DNA of 64,000 bases from Eubacterium sp. (GTDB taxonomy: Bacteria; Bacillota; Clostridia; Lachnospirales; Lachnospiraceae), in contig JAFUVQ010000060.1 of NCBI GenBank assembly GCA_017477505.1, positions 186,001 through 250,000 of the forward strand, in the 5' to 3' direction. How positions within the stretch are numbered: position 1 is the stretch's first letter; every line of letters starts with the position of its first letter. The translations under genes were made by a program, and so were the position numbers. This document shows, piece by piece, positions 16,890 through 26,824 of the stretch. The notes beneath the pieces were generated by a model. The model was not told where the DNA came from, ran no database searches, and saw nothing but the letters and a program-made list of their open reading frames with translations.

Positions 16890-18686
16890 ATGTTCAGAAG
16901 ACCAAAAATAACCAAAACTCTTGCTTACCAGGTTTTTACGGTTTTTATTGCCGGTATGCTTTTGGTTGATATAGTATCATTCTTTGTATTAAAGAGTTTA
17001 TCGTATAACAGTATCCTTGAGGAAAAAGAGAAGCTTACTCAGGGCATAGTGCGCGATGCCTATAGATATATCACCGAATACGATTCTTATATGTGGGTAA
17101 TGGAATATCTTCTGAATCATCAGGATGAAGACCTTGACCTTGAATATGATACTTCCATTGCCACAAACAGAAAACTGGACGCTCTGATGAGTAATCATGA
17201 AGGTCTTAATATCAAGACTGTCCGACCGGACGATCTTGAATACTTTTCAGATGAAGACCAAAAGGCTTTTGCGGAGATTGTCTATAACAGATGGTTGCTC
17301 AGATTCAATGGTCTGAAGGAATCATATGACATTGACTTTCTGTATATCTTTGAATCTGATGACAATTACAACGAAGTTAATTTCATCATCAGTGGTTCCG
17401 ATAGCAAACTGAGGCGTGGCAAAAATCCCGGAGAAGCTTATGTTTTCGGTACAAAAGTAGTCACATCTGAAGCACAATATACTTCTTTCAGAGACCTGAA
17501 GAAGGATATCAGCAAATTTGTTTATACCAGTGAATATCTGGATGCATACAGGTATCTGTTCAAGTTGGATAAACACAATTTTGTAATCGGAATGACCTTT
17601 AATATCAAGGATATTAATTCCAGTGTCTTCTATCAGACACTTAAGATTCTGTTTGCATTTATTATCCTTCAGTCATTCCTCCTCGTATTCTGCAGATTTC
17701 TTCTGGCTGAATGTGCTATTAAGCCTATCGAAGAAGTTGCTAAAAATGTAAATGAATATACTAAGACCAAAGACGCAAGGAAGGTAAAAACCCAACTCTC
17801 ACTGATCAAGACCGAGAATGAGATAGGTTCTCTGTCTCATGGGATAGATGAAATGATAGGTGAGATTGAATCTTATCTTAAAGAGATAAAGGACGTTACA
17901 GCTGAAAATGAGCGTATAAGTGTTGAACTGAATCTTGCACAGAAAATTCAGGCCGATATGCTCCCAAGTACTTTCCCTGCTTTTCCCGGCATAAAGCAAT
18001 TCGACGTTTATGCTTCCATGGATCCTGCCAAAGAGGTGGGTGGCGACTTCTATGATTTCTTTATGGCAGACGATGATCATGTGGTTCTTGTAATAGCGGA
18101 CGTATCAGGAAAGGGTGTTCCTGCTTCGCTCTTCATGGCTATAGCAAAAGCACTTATCAAGAACAGAAAGCTTCTTGGAGGTACTCTTTCAGAAGTGCTA
18201 AGAGATGTAAATCAGCAGCTTTCCGAGGGCAATGAAGAAGGCATGTTTGTTACTGTATGGATGGCTGTCGTTAATATTCATACCGGAAAAGGTTATGCGG
18301 CAAATGCAGGTCATGAACATCCTGTACTACGTCATAAGGACGGTTCCTATGAGCTGGTAAAATACCGCCATTCCATGGCAATAGCTATGATGCCCGAAGT
18401 TTCTTATGAGGATCACGAGATTCAGCTTAGACCGGGCGACCGGATATTTGTATATACAGACGGTCTTCCGGAAGCCAGACGCGGTGACGGCGAATTCTAT
18501 GGAACGGATCGTCTGATCAACGCACTTAACAGTGAACCGAATGCAGAAGCCAGAAAAACCATCGATAATGTAACTGCGGATATGAACAGTTTTGTGGCAG
18601 GTGCTGAACAGTTTGATGATGTAACCATGCTGGTATTTGATTTCTACGGAGATGAGTTTGATGGAGCAAAAGAAACAAAGGAATAA
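16890..18686 (+). CDS. Membrane sensor with SpoIIE/RsbU-type PP2C phosphatase domain
   Basis: 598 residues. A membrane helix (about 15-35), an extracytoplasmic sensor region of about 220 residues, a second helix (about 248-270) and a HAMP-like segment with coiled coil (about 275-350) lead to a C-terminal SpoIIE phosphatase domain (about 370-590). Catalytic-metal motifs are visible: 'KEVGGDFYDFF', 'VIADVSGKGVPASLFMA', 'YANAGHEHPVL', 'YTDGLPEAR' and 'FDDVTMLV'. Proteins of this design dephosphorylate anti-anti-sigma factors in stress or partner-switching pathways. No anti-sigma or STAS gene lies next to it, so the partner is unknown. GGAGG sits close before the ATG. Its end overlaps the acyltransferase gene. 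Confidence 0.9.
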   Translation: MFRRPKITKTLAYQVFTVFIAGMLLVDIVSFFVLKSLSYNSILEEKEKLTQGIVRDAYRYITEYDSYMWVMEYLLNHQDEDLDLEYDTSIATNRKLDALMSNHEGLNIKTVRPDDLEYFSDEDQKAFAEIVYNRWLLRFNGLKESYDIDFLYIFESDDNYNEVNFIISGSDSKLRRGKNPGEAYVFGTKVVTSEAQYTSFRDLKKDISKFVYTSEYLDAYRYLFKLDKHNFVIGMTFNIKDINSSVFYQTLKILFAFIILQSFLLVFCRFLLAECAIKPIEEVAKNVNEYTKTKDARKVKTQLSLIKTENEIGSLSHGIDEMIGEIESYLKEIKDVTAENERISVELNLAQKIQADMLPSTFPAFPGIKQFDVYASMDPAKEVGGDFYDFFMADDDHVVLVIADVSGKGVPASLFMAIAKALIKNRKLLGGTLSEVLRDVNQQLSEGNEEGMFVTVWMAVVNIHTGKGYAANAGHEHPVLRHKDGSYELVKYRHSMAIAMMPEVSYEDHEIQLRPGDRIFVYTDGLPEARRGDGEFYGTDRLINALNSEPNAEARKTIDNVTADMNSFVAGAEQFDDVTMLVFDFYGDEFDGAKETKE

Positions 18687-19767
18687 CAATATTGACATTG
18701 TAAAAGGAATAATGATTCTTTCTGTTGTAGTTTATCACCTTATATACAGGCCTAAAAACTGCATGGCAGACAGAATCTGTATGGAATTCATTTACCTTTC
18801 CATGCCACTGTTCTTCCTTATAGCCGGTTATTTTTATCGCGAAAGAGAAGGTTCTTTTGTTCTCAGCATCTGGAACAGGCTTAAAAAAGTCATCCTTCCT
18901 GTTATAGGAGTATCTGCCACCCTGCTTATCTGCTTCGGTCCATATTATATGGTCGTTTATAAAATCACTCCCAGCCAGTGGCTTGGCGATATTGTGACAA
19001 CGTATTTAAGACCGGAACTGATGAAGATAATAAAGCCTGAATTTGTAACAGATGATAAGCTGTTTAACAACATTTCCCCTATATGGTTTATATGGGTACT
19101 GTTCTTTGCAACTATACTGTTCTATGTATGTATGGAATTTGCCAAAAAATCTAATATAAGACTTGTTGTAACATCGCTTGTCCTTATCGCCATTGGAACT
19201 GTTTTATATATTTATACAGCGCCGCTTTCCTGGAGTCTTAACATAGCCCCCTTATATACAGGGATCATGATACTGGGATACCTCTTAAAGAAAAGTAATG
19301 TTCTGGAAAAGCTTGAAAAACTTAATCTTGGCATTTCATGCCTGATAATGATTCCGGCAGCTGTCGCTCATTATTTCATCTATATGAATTTCGGATCAGA
19401 CCTTATATTCATGAGCATACTCGGCGATAAAGGATATCTTTCCGCTATATTTTTCGTAATACAGATATTTATCGGAGGATATGTGCTGTTTACATTGTCC
19501 CGTGTCATCTCGCTTTGGGAATACAGTGAGAAGGCTCTTACCTGGGTAGGAAGACATACTCTTGTCATCCTGCTCTTCCATTTCCTTATAGCCGGTATAA
19601 CCGCAGACGCTCTTCATACATACAACAAATCCGGCCCGGACTGGTACATCGAGCCTGTCACTCCGGAATTATTCATAAAGTCACTCATAACCTTCGTAGT
19701 CGCACTTGCAGGCTGCATCGGATTGGCATTACTGAATGATAAACTCAAAAGTAAATTTAAAAAGTAA
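18661..19767 (+). CDS. Membrane acyltransferase (acyltransferase_3 family)
   Basis: 368 residues from the ATG at 18661, nine bases after GGAG. This start lies inside the last 26 bases of the phosphatase gene, so the two are likely translationally coupled. About ten membrane helices are present. The N-terminal 'NIDIVKGIMILSVVVYHL' with the family histidine and 'MPLFFLIAGYFY' place it in the acyltransferase_3 family, whose members O-acetylate or O-acylate cell-surface carbohydrates. The acceptor is unknown. Coupling to a signalling phosphatase suggests surface modification under stress control, as inference. Confidence 0.85.
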   Translation: MEQKKQRNNNIDIVKGIMILSVVVYHLIYRPKNCMADRICMEFIYLSMPLFFLIAGYFYREREGSFVLSIWNRLKKVILPVIGVSATLLICFGPYYMVVYKITPSQWLGDIVTTYLRPELMKIIKPEFVTDDKLFNNISPIWFIWVLFFATILFYVCMEFAKKSNIRLVVTSLVLIAIGTVLYIYTAPLSWSLNIAPLYTGIMILGYLLKKSNVLEKLEKLNLGISCLIMIPAAVAHYFIYMNFGSDLIFMSILGDKGYLSAIFFVIQIFIGGYVLFTLSRVISLWEYSEKALTWVGRHTLVILLFHFLIAGITADALHTYNKSGPDWYIEPVTPELFIKSLITFVVALAGCIGLALLNDKLKSKFKK

Positions 19768-19772
19768 TATTT

Positions 19773-20537
19773 TTAGAGGGGCAGCCAGTCTAAAACCTTT
19801 TTGATCTGACTGTCCCAGAAGTCCCAGTCATGACCATAATCATCTTCATCCCAGGTAACTGAAATCCCTTTTTCACGCAGGAAATCCCTGAAGGCTACAT
19901 TTGCACTCATGAGATCATCCTGCCTGCCGCAGGCCATATAGAAATTCGGGATATTCCTCTTTGCCTCCAGCATTTCGAGAACAGCTGTCCTGGGATTCAT
20001 ATCAGTTTTTGATGCCTCCCCGATATTATCAAAAAGGCCGATATTAGCTTCTTCCGAAACATCATCAAATATATGAATAGCTGAAGAAAGTCCGGCCACA
20101 TAACTGAAGTTATCCGAATAAACGATTCCGTTCCTGATGGCTCCGAATCCTCCCATGGACAGACCTGCTATAAATGTGTCCTCACGCTTATCGGAAAGAG
20201 GAAACATTCTTCTTGTCATTTCCACAAGTTCCTCACCGATAAAGGTTCCGTAATCATTCCACGGTGTTCTTGATTTAAAATAAAATGAATTGTCGCCTGA
20301 CGGCATTACTACTGCAAGATTCTTTTCTGTTGCCCATTTCTGAATTCTTGTCTCACTTACCCAGTCAATATAATTCCCCAGAAGCCCGTGAAGCAGATAA
20401 AGTGTCTTAAATTTATGATCTTTTTCGTTCAGATACCTGTCTGTATCGGCATCAAACCTGTCTGCAGGCAATATGACATAAACCGGAACTGTTCTGAACA
20501 ATGCCTTTGAAAGGTAATTCATCTGTATAAGTGCCAT
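19773..20537 (-). CDS. Alpha/beta-hydrolase esterase (esterase D / tributyrin esterase-like)
   Basis: 254 residues with the start after GGGGG. No signal peptide is present, so it is cytoplasmic. The nucleophile elbow GLSMGG places the catalytic serine at Ser127. The likely acid is Asp207 or Asp208 in GRQDDLM, and the base His236 in YGHDWDFWD. The oxyanion side 'LYLLHGLLGN' is at 46-54. This is the family of short-chain acyl esterases that includes tributyrin and acetyl-xylan esterases; the natural ester is not known. It converges with the acyltransferase gene (five bases between stops). Confidence 0.88.
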   Translation of the reverse strand: MALIQMNYLSKALFRTVPVYVILPADRFDADTDRYLNEKDHKFKTLYLLHGLLGNYIDWVSETRIQKWATEKNLAVVMPSGDNSFYFKSRTPWNDYGTFIGEELVEMTRRMFPLSDKREDTFIAGLSMGGFGAIRNGIVYSDNFSYVAGLSSAIHIFDDVSEEANIGLFDNIGEASKTDMNPRTAVLEMLEAKRNIPNFYMACGRQDDLMSANVAFRDFLREKGISVTWDEDDYGHDWDFWDSQIKKVLDWLPL

Positions 20538-20656
20538 TTTAATAATCCCCCTTTGATATCAAAAATCCTTGTATATTGATTTTACTTACAAAAACTATAA
20601 TGATATTATAGAGGCAGGGAAAAATGTAATCAATTTGTTTATGGAGAAATTTAAAA

Positions 20657-21127
20657 ATGAAGATTAGACGTGCTGAAGAAAAAGATACAGAGAGAATCCT
20701 TACACTCCTTAGCGAGGTACTTGAAATACATGCCGGACTTCGTCCGGATATTTTCATTTCCGGAAAAACAAAGTATACAGAGTCTCAGCTTATAGAAATG
20801 ATGAAGGATGATTCAAAACCCATCTTCGTTGCTGCCGACGATGAGGACGTTGTTATGGGCTACGCCTTTACTGTCATAAAGGAGCAGCCATTTAATACCA
20901 TGATGCATCAGTTTAAGACTCTGTACATAGACGACCTCTGTGTAGATCAGAATATCAGAGGTCAGCATATAGGAAGAAAGCTATATGAATATGTCATTGC
21001 ATTTGCCAAAGAGATCGGCTGCTATGATGTCACACTCAATGTATGGGAAGGAAACGACAGCGCCAGATCCTTTTACGAAAAGATGGGTATGTTTGTAAAG
21101 GAAACACAGATGGAAGTTATTTTATAA
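20657..21127 (+). CDS. GNAT family N-acetyltransferase
   Basis: 156 residues. It should transfer an acetyl group from acetyl-CoA to an amine. The acetyl-CoA binding signature is 'DQNIRGQHIGRKLYEYV' (Arg/Gly-x-x-Gly-x-Gly/Ala pattern), after the strand 'LYIDDLCV' and before 'NDSARSFYEKMGM'. The substrate cannot be told from sequence. A ribosome site GGAG lies upstream. It is divergent from the esterase gene with a shared A/T-rich region of about 120 bases. Confidence 0.88.
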   Translation: MKIRRAEEKDTERILTLLSEVLEIHAGLRPDIFISGKTKYTESQLIEMMKDDSKPIFVAADDEDVVMGYAFTVIKEQPFNTMMHQFKTLYIDDLCVDQNIRGQHIGRKLYEYVIAFAKEIGCYDVTLNVWEGNDSARSFYEKMGMFVKETQMEVIL

Positions 21128-21139
21128 ACCGATATAGAT

Positions 21140-21730
21140 CTAGATAACTCCAAACAGTCTCAGAACAAGTGTCAGTATAAACAGCAGTCCCATGAATATC
21201 GGGATTCCCTTAACGTAAATCTTGATATCCTGCACGCTCATTGTCATATGACAGAACATTGACACTCCTATGTATCCTAGAAGTATACGTATCCACAGTA
21301 TGGAAATATGTGTGATCCCAAAGTAACAGCCCCACACAACTGCCGCTCCGCAGAACATAGGTGCAGAGGATGCAAATGTATTCTGAAGGGCTACAAGGAA
21401 CAGATTACCTCTGTTCTTAAAATTTACATGTCCCAGAGAATCTCCGTCTTTTTTGAAAAGCGCGATTTCCGTAACCTCAGCTCCCGTTAAGAATGCAAAA
21501 AGGGCATGGGACAGCTCATGCAGCATAACACCGGGGAAGAATACATAGTTGATGGCACCGTACACGATGATAGGATCCGTAACGAAGCCTACTATGACTC
21601 CCAGTGCATCTCTCAGAGCATTCAGGAAAAGCCCTAAAGCTATGATTGCAAAGGGAAACAGCACTGCCACCACAGCAGCAAACAGTAAATTATTTGAATA
21701 AATATCCTTACAGATTTCTGAAAAAGTCAT
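21140..21730 (-). CDS. M50-like membrane metalloprotease-family protein
   Basis: 196 residues with about five membrane helices. A zinc-binding HELSH motif (His71, Glu72, His75) lies at the end of a helix, as in site-2-protease-type (M50B) proteins. A later 'MSVQDIK' near residue 168 is a good candidate for the third zinc ligand (Asp). The protein is short and lacks a PDZ domain. A proteolytic role in the membrane is inferred from the motif; no substrate or partner gene is evident. It converges with the GNAT gene. Confidence 0.75.
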   Translation of the reverse strand: MTFSEICKDIYSNNLLFAAVVAVLFPFAIIALGLFLNALRDALGVIVGFVTDPIIVYGAINYVFFPGVMLHELSHALFAFLTGAEVTEIALFKKDGDSLGHVNFKNRGNLFLVALQNTFASSAPMFCGAAVVWGCYFGITHISILWIRILLGYIGVSMFCHMTMSVQDIKIYVKGIPIFMGLLFILTLVLRLFGVI

Positions 21731-21913
21731 ACATAAATCCTTTCACCGGTAATAAAGACCACTCTTCAATTACGTATACTCTTCTATTAGAATAATCCAT
21801 TAACGCAAAAAACAAAAGCGAAAATTTGACGAACAGTTCTCTTTTGTTATCAATATGCTTATGATAAAATATTAGTCAATGAATTAAAGCAAACCGGGGA
21901 GGTCTTCTAAATT

Positions 21914-23398
21914 ATGAAAAAACTTGGGAAGTCATTATTACTTCCGGTATCCTGCATGCCTATCTGCGCTCTGCTCATGGGAATCGGATACTGTCTCTGT
22001 CCCGCTGCTATTCAAGGCGGGGAAGTAAGCGGAATTGTAGCAGGCATCGGGTACTTTCTCATAAGAGCAGGCGGTGCACTTATAGATCATATCGCATGGC
22101 TATTCGTCATCGGAGTAGGAATAGGAATGTCTGAAGACAATGATGGAACCGGCGGTCTGGCCGCACTCGTTTCATGGCTGATGATGATCACCCTCTTAAA
22201 CGTAGACACGATAAAAACGCTGTTCCCGAATATACCTGAGAACAGCAGTCAGTTACTTGCATTTTCAAAAATTGAGAATCCCTTTATAGGAATTCTGGCG
22301 GGAATCATCGGAGCAACCTGCTATAACCGTTTTCATAAAACAAAACTTCCGGACTGGCTGGCATTTTTCAGCGGAAAACGTGCAGTAGCCATCGTTGCGG
22401 GCGTATGTTCAATAGTACTCTCCTTTATTCTTCTTCTGGTCTGGCCGCTTGTTTTCACCGGTCTGACAGCACTGGGACACGGTATAGAGAAACTAGGTCC
22501 GGCAGGAGCAGGTCTGTATGTATTCCTGAATCGTCTCCTGATACCTTTCGGACTTCATCATGCACTGAACAATGTTTTCTGGTTTGACACCATAGGACTC
22601 GGGGACCTTACTCATTACTGGGCCGGCGAGACCAGTGCCGATGTATCCTGGTCTCTCGGAATGTATATGTCCGGTTTCTTCCCATGCATGATGTTCGGTG
22701 TTCCGGGAGCTGCTCTGGCTATCGTTAAAAGTGCAAAACCGGAGAAACGTAAGGCCGCCATGGGAATACTGCTGTCCGGAGCTTTATGCTCATTTGTCTG
22801 TGGTATTACCGAACCCTTTGAATTCTCCTTCATGTTCCTGTCGCCGGTTCTGTATGTAGCCTACTCGGCATTATATGGAATTATTACATTCATTACAGTT
22901 ATTTCAGGTTTCCGTGCGGGCTTCAGCTTTTCGGGAGGAATTATCGATCTAGTCTTCTCAGCATCGCTTCCGGCAGCCGCAAAAACGTGGCTTATTATCC
23001 CTTTGGGTCTTATGTCATTTGTCGTTTTTTATGCGGTATTCAGAGTAATGATAGTGAAAATGGATCTTAAGACTCCCGGCCGCGAGGATGATGATAATGA
23101 AGTAACCCCCCAAACTTCCGTTTCAGCCGGGAAAGCCGGAAAGCGGGATAAGGATTTCGCCGAAATGGCAGAAGCAATTCTCCTTGGTCTCGGAGGTGCA
23201 GAGAATATTCTAAGCATAGATAACTGCATCACGAGGCTTCGTCTGGAAATAAAAGATATGAGTCTGGTTGATGATGCCGCACTCCGGGCAGCAGGCGCAA
23301 AGGGCGTGGTACGACCCGGAAAAAACTCACTCCAGGTCGTAATAGGAACTTCGGTTCAGTTTGTAGCGGACGAACTAAAGATTTTGTATAAGAAATAG
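21914..23398 (+). CDS. PTS transporter subunit IICB, glucose/N-acetylglucosamine family
   Basis: 494 residues. About ten membrane helices form the IIC channel (1-390), with 'FLNRLLIPFGLHHALNNVFWF' and the sugar-binding loop motif GITEPFEFSF. A charged linker (about 393-418) leads to a IIB domain (about 420-494). The phosphorylated cysteine there lies in 'SIDNCITRLRLE'. It takes up a hexose while phosphorylating it; the sequence is closest in style to NagE (N-acetylglucosamine) or MalX/PtsG types. No IIA domain is fused or adjacent. GGGGAGG lies ten bases before the ATG. Confidence 0.88.
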   Translation: MKKLGKSLLLPVSCMPICALLMGIGYCLCPAAIQGGEVSGIVAGIGYFLIRAGGALIDHIAWLFVIGVGIGMSEDNDGTGGLAALVSWLMMITLLNVDTIKTLFPNIPENSSQLLAFSKIENPFIGILAGIIGATCYNRFHKTKLPDWLAFFSGKRAVAIVAGVCSIVLSFILLLVWPLVFTGLTALGHGIEKLGPAGAGLYVFLNRLLIPFGLHHALNNVFWFDTIGLGDLTHYWAGETSADVSWSLGMYMSGFFPCMMFGVPGAALAIVKSAKPEKRKAAMGILLSGALCSFVCGITEPFEFSFMFLSPVLYVAYSALYGIITFITVISGFRAGFSFSGGIIDLVFSASLPAAAKTWLIIPLGLMSFVVFYAVFRVMIVKMDLKTPGREDDDNEVTPQTSVSAGKAGKRDKDFAEMAEAILLGLGGAENILSIDNCITRLRLEIKDMSLVDDAALRAAGAKGVVRPGKNSLQVVIGTSVQFVADELKILYKK

Positions 23399-23403
23399 AT
23401 TTC

Positions 23404-24162
23404 CTACCATCCAAGATCCATCAGCCAGTTGTTAAGTGCCCTTTCTCTTTCGTTGTCCTTCTTATCCGGATCATTCAGGAATTCTCCTTTGATATTTCCG
23501 TCTACGATATAGAGGACTCGGGAGCACTTGGCAGCTACCTTTGAGTCATGAGTTACCATCATGATGGTTGTTCCCTCTTTGTTAATCTTGGCAAGCTCAT
23601 TCATAACTTCATCTGAGTTAGCGCGGTTGAGGGCTCCCGTAGGTTCATCTGCGAAAACCACTGACGGCTTATTGATAAGACTTCTGCAAATGCATGCACG
23701 CTGAAGCTGTCCGCCTGATACTTCGTTGATGTCATTATCGGCAGCTTCGATGATACCGAGCTTCCTCATAAGATCCTCACCAAACTGAGTTACTTCCTTA
23801 CGGGATCTCTTAAGCTTCTTACTCTGAAGTCCCGGGAGCAGGATGTTATCAAGAATTGTCAGGTTCTTCATCATAAACATCTGCTGGAAGATGAAGCCCA
23901 TCTCATCAAGCCTCACATCCGAAAGCTCATTCTTCTTAAGCTTAGTGATATCCTTTCCTTTGAAAAGAACTGTTCCGCTGGTAGCATTATCCATGCCTGA
24001 TACACTATAGAGGAGGGTTGACTTTCCTGAAGCGGATGGTCCCATGATTGCAACCATCTCGCCCTCCTCAACTTTGAAATTCACATTCTTAAGTACATTA
24101 TTCTGTCTTTTATCTGTTACATATGTTTTGCATAAATCCTTAACTTCTAATACTGTTGACAT
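23404..24162 (-). CDS. ABC transporter ATP-binding protein (MacB/BceA type)
   Basis: 252 residues from the ATG at 24162, eight bases after AAGGAG. It has all the motifs of an active ATPase: Walker A GPSASGKST, Q-loop 'FIFQQMFMM', signature VSGGQLQRA, Walker B 'VVFADEPTGALN' and switch histidine 'MMVTHDS'. It is the energy subunit for the FtsX-like permease encoded 17 bases upstream on the same strand. With the two-component pair further upstream this resembles peptide-sensing and detoxification modules. Confidence 0.93.
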   Translation of the reverse strand: MSTVLEVKDLCKTYVTDKRQNNVLKNVNFKVEEGEMVAIMGPSASGKSTLLYSVSGMDNATSGTVLFKGKDITKLKKNELSDVRLDEMGFIFQQMFMMKNLTILDNILLPGLQSKKLKRSRKEVTQFGEDLMRKLGIIEAADNDINEVSGGQLQRACICRSLINKPSVVFADEPTGALNRANSDEVMNELAKINKEGTTIMMVTHDSKVAAKCSRVLYIVDGNIKGEFLNDPDKKDNERERALNNWLMDLGW

Positions 24163-24178
24163 ATCTTTATCTCCTTTT

Positions 24179-26629
24179 CTATTCAATTGATGCTGTGTCT
24201 CTTGCTTTTACGCTTCCTGTGTATAGGGCTGTGATCCAGGCAATCACAACTGTTACCGCAAGAATTATTGCCGGATATTTTGCGAGACTGGAAATGTTAT
24301 GAACCCAATCTACTGAGGATGCTCCCATCATTTTGAAGATTGCTCCGCCTGCAAGATCAGTTATCGGAATGGAAAGAGCCATTGCAATTACTGCTGCAAT
24401 CAAGGTTAGAATTCCAAATCTCATTACATGCCATTTGATTACTTCCATATCCCTGAAGCCCATTGCCTTAAGTATAGCTATCTGCTTAGTTTCCTTTGAT
24501 ATAAAGCTTCTTTCCATCATTATTGTAACTAAAACAACTACTATAACAGTTACTGCCATTAGCAGCAGTTCTACTGCCTTCATAGCATCTAAAGCTCCCA
24601 TGTTATTTATAGCAAACTCACGTCTATCCTCAACCTTATCACTGTTAAATAAATCCTTTACTTTCGCCTTTCTACTTTGTATCTCTTCCCAGGATGGATT
24701 ATCTGTAAATGCTATCTGTGTATTTATACTTCCTGAATAATGAGTAAGAGATGTGGGTGCATCATCGTATAATCGAATAAGATTTCCCAGTCCATTCATA
24801 CATTGGAACATTCCTGTTACAGTGCATTTCTCTTTATTCCCATCAAAGTCTATCTCTATCGTATCGCCTATTTCCAGTCCGAAGCTTTCTGCCGATGACT
24901 TAGTAATTGCTATCTCATTCTTGTTTTCAGGAGCACTTCCCTCTGTCATTTCATAATCACCGTATCTGTCACCTACAACCTGAAAAAATGAATAACTATA
25001 ATCTGTTCCATTAAATGTAAAAGAATATGTGAATAATGTATCGTTATATACCTTCGCGGGCATTCCTTCTTCCACCAGCTTATCCTCAACCAGTTTTAGA
25101 TAATCCTCATATATTTCCTTGCCATGTTCAAACTGTGAGAAATAATCTACCGACAATTCTTTCTTATCTCTTATATCAGAATCCTCTAGTTCATCCGGAT
25201 ACTTATCGATAAGAGAGTCTATGTCCAGAACCCGGAAATCTTCTTTATCAAGATATAAATCTGAAGGATAACTCATAATAGGAGCAAAAGCAGGACTATC
25301 CAGTGTTGCTGTAAAGTTTGAAAGTACCAGCAGGAACAATGTACATATCCCAAATGAAATAATGATATTTATATATCTCCCTGGACTGCTGATAATGTCA
25401 TTCCAGGAAAGATACGAATAGTTCTTCGTATGACTCCTGCTGATTCTGAGTCCCCTCTTCCTTCCGAATCTCTCTCCGGTTTCTCCACTCCTTATAGCAT
25501 CCACAGGAGTCATCTTTTTTACCTTACCTGTTGAAACAAATGCCATCCATACGATGATAGTAAATACCAAAATCGTTCCTAAGATATTAATTGCATTTCC
25601 ATATGAATTACCCAGAACCATATTTTCAGAAACACTTTTAAGAAGAAGTCCTCCAAAAGGAAAACTGATAAAAAGTCCGATAATGGCACCCATAAGAGCC
25701 ATAGCAATATATTTAACAAGGTACAGAGTTCTGATTTTAAAGTTCCTTATTCCGATAGCCTTCATAACTCCGATTTCCCTAAAGTCATCCTGAATCGTAA
25801 ATCCTATAGAGAACTTAAGGATTACAAATGATACTATAATGAGACAAATGCTGAGTATTACTATTACAAATGCCACAATGAGTTCGACTATCCTGGTAAG
25901 TGTCAGCATACTTACCGGGTAACCTCCTTCATTTCCTTCCATATCTCCGATTTCACTGCTAATCGCCTCTATATCGGAAGACTTAATATATACACACTGA
26001 CTCATCTTTTTCTCTGCTTCTGCAGAATCGAAATACTTCTTTGCATCAGCATCATTCATGAAGAATCTGTAACCGCCTGTTATCTCTGATCCGAGGAACG
26101 CATCTTTAAGAGGTCCATCTACTATATATTCCTTATCTTCTTTACCAAGTTTAAGGTGTATCTTATCTCCATCCTCTACTTTAAACTTGTTCATAAACTT
26201 CTTTGATAGATAAATATGTCCTTCAGGAATCCTGGTTATAGCATTATTCTCTTTATCAAAGAGATTTATATATGTACTTTCCGGAGATTCAATCATGATC
26301 ATTCCGTTCCAGTCAAACTTCTTACCGGTTTCAGATTTTACATATTCATCATATGCAAAAAATGAATCTACCTCATAACCATCAATTGCCTTCGCTTCAT
26401 CCAAAACCTTTCGCATCTTTGAATCATCTTTTCCGGCATTGACAAGTATAAAGAAATCATCATATTCACCCACAGCCTGTTCAAGGAAATAATCCATACC
26501 ATTTATAACTGAGATTACATTATTAAGACCGCTTGCTACAAAAGTCGTTGCCAGGATAATAAAGAGAAAAAGTATTATATTCATCGTCTTACTTCTCTTC
26601 AGATCCTTCTTTAGTATTTTAAAAAACAT
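24179..26629 (-). CDS. FtsX-like ABC transporter permease
   Basis: 816 residues from the ATG at 26629 (AAAGGA upstream); the longer reading from 26758 has no ribosome site. One N-terminal helix, a large extracytoplasmic region (about 40-255), three helices (about 255-385), another helix and a second extracytoplasmic region, then three C-terminal helices. This is a duplicated FtsX/MacB layout with eight helices. It should work with the ATPase gene downstream, probably moving or releasing a lipid-soluble peptide, lipoprotein or antibiotic. Substrate is inference from the neighbouring sensor kinase and regulator. Confidence 0.9.
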   Translation of the reverse strand: MFFKILKKDLKRSKTMNIILFLFIILATTFVASGLNNVISVINGMDYFLEQAVGEYDDFFILVNAGKDDSKMRKVLDEAKAIDGYEVDSFFAYDEYVKSETGKKFDWNGMIMIESPESTYINLFDKENNAITRIPEGHIYLSKKFMNKFKVEDGDKIHLKLGKEDKEYIVDGPLKDAFLGSEITGGYRFFMNDADAKKYFDSAEAEKKMSQCVYIKSSDIEAISSEIGDMEGNEGGYPVSMLTLTRIVELIVAFVIVILSICLIIVSFVILKFSIGFTIQDDFREIGVMKAIGIRNFKIRTLYLVKYIAMALMGAIIGLFISFPFGGLLLKSVSENMVLGNSYGNAINILGTILVFTIIVWMAFVSTGKVKKMTPVDAIRSGETGERFGRKRGLRISRSHTKNYSYLSWNDIISSPGRYINIIISFGICTLFLLVLSNFTATLDSPAFAPIMSYPSDLYLDKEDFRVLDIDSLIDKYPDELEDSDIRDKKELSVDYFSQFEHGKEIYEDYLKLVEDKLVEEGMPAKVYNDTLFTYSFTFNGTDYSYSFFQVVGDRYGDYEMTEGSAPENKNEIAITKSSAESFGLEIGDTIEIDFDGNKEKCTVTGMFQCMNGLGNLIRLYDDAPTSLTHYSGSINTQIAFTDNPSWEEIQSRKAKVKDLFNSDKVEDRREFAINNMGALDAMKAVELLLMAVTVIVVVLVTIMMERSFISKETKQIAILKAMGFRDMEVIKWHVMRFGILTLIAAVIAMALSIPITDLAGGAIFKMMGASSVDWVHNISSLAKYPAIILAVTVVIAWITALYTGSVKARDTASIE

Positions 26630-26765
26630 ATTCTTATCCTTTCCGATCACTTGGGGCGTCCCCCACAAAATCTGATGCTTTTGATGAATTTTCATCCTAC
26701 AGGCGTATAATACAATGTCAATTATTAAACAATCATTAAATGCAATTAATAAACCCATGCAATAT

Positions 26766-26816
26766 AAAAAAACGTATAAAAGATGAAGCTTACTTCATTC
26801 TTTATACGTCTTTTTT
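26766..26816. terminator. Hairpin terminator downstream of the histidine kinase gene
   Basis: A long A/T-rich stem (ACGTATAAA-x-x-TGAAG paired with its complement) has A and T runs on both sides. It separates the kinase gene from the permease gene. Confidence 0.7.
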
Positions 26817-26824
26817 ATATTATT

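Noticed and set aside
26630-26758. Longer N-terminus of the FtsX permease
   Set aside because: No ribosome site and not membrane-like; the ATG at 26629 gives the normal family start.
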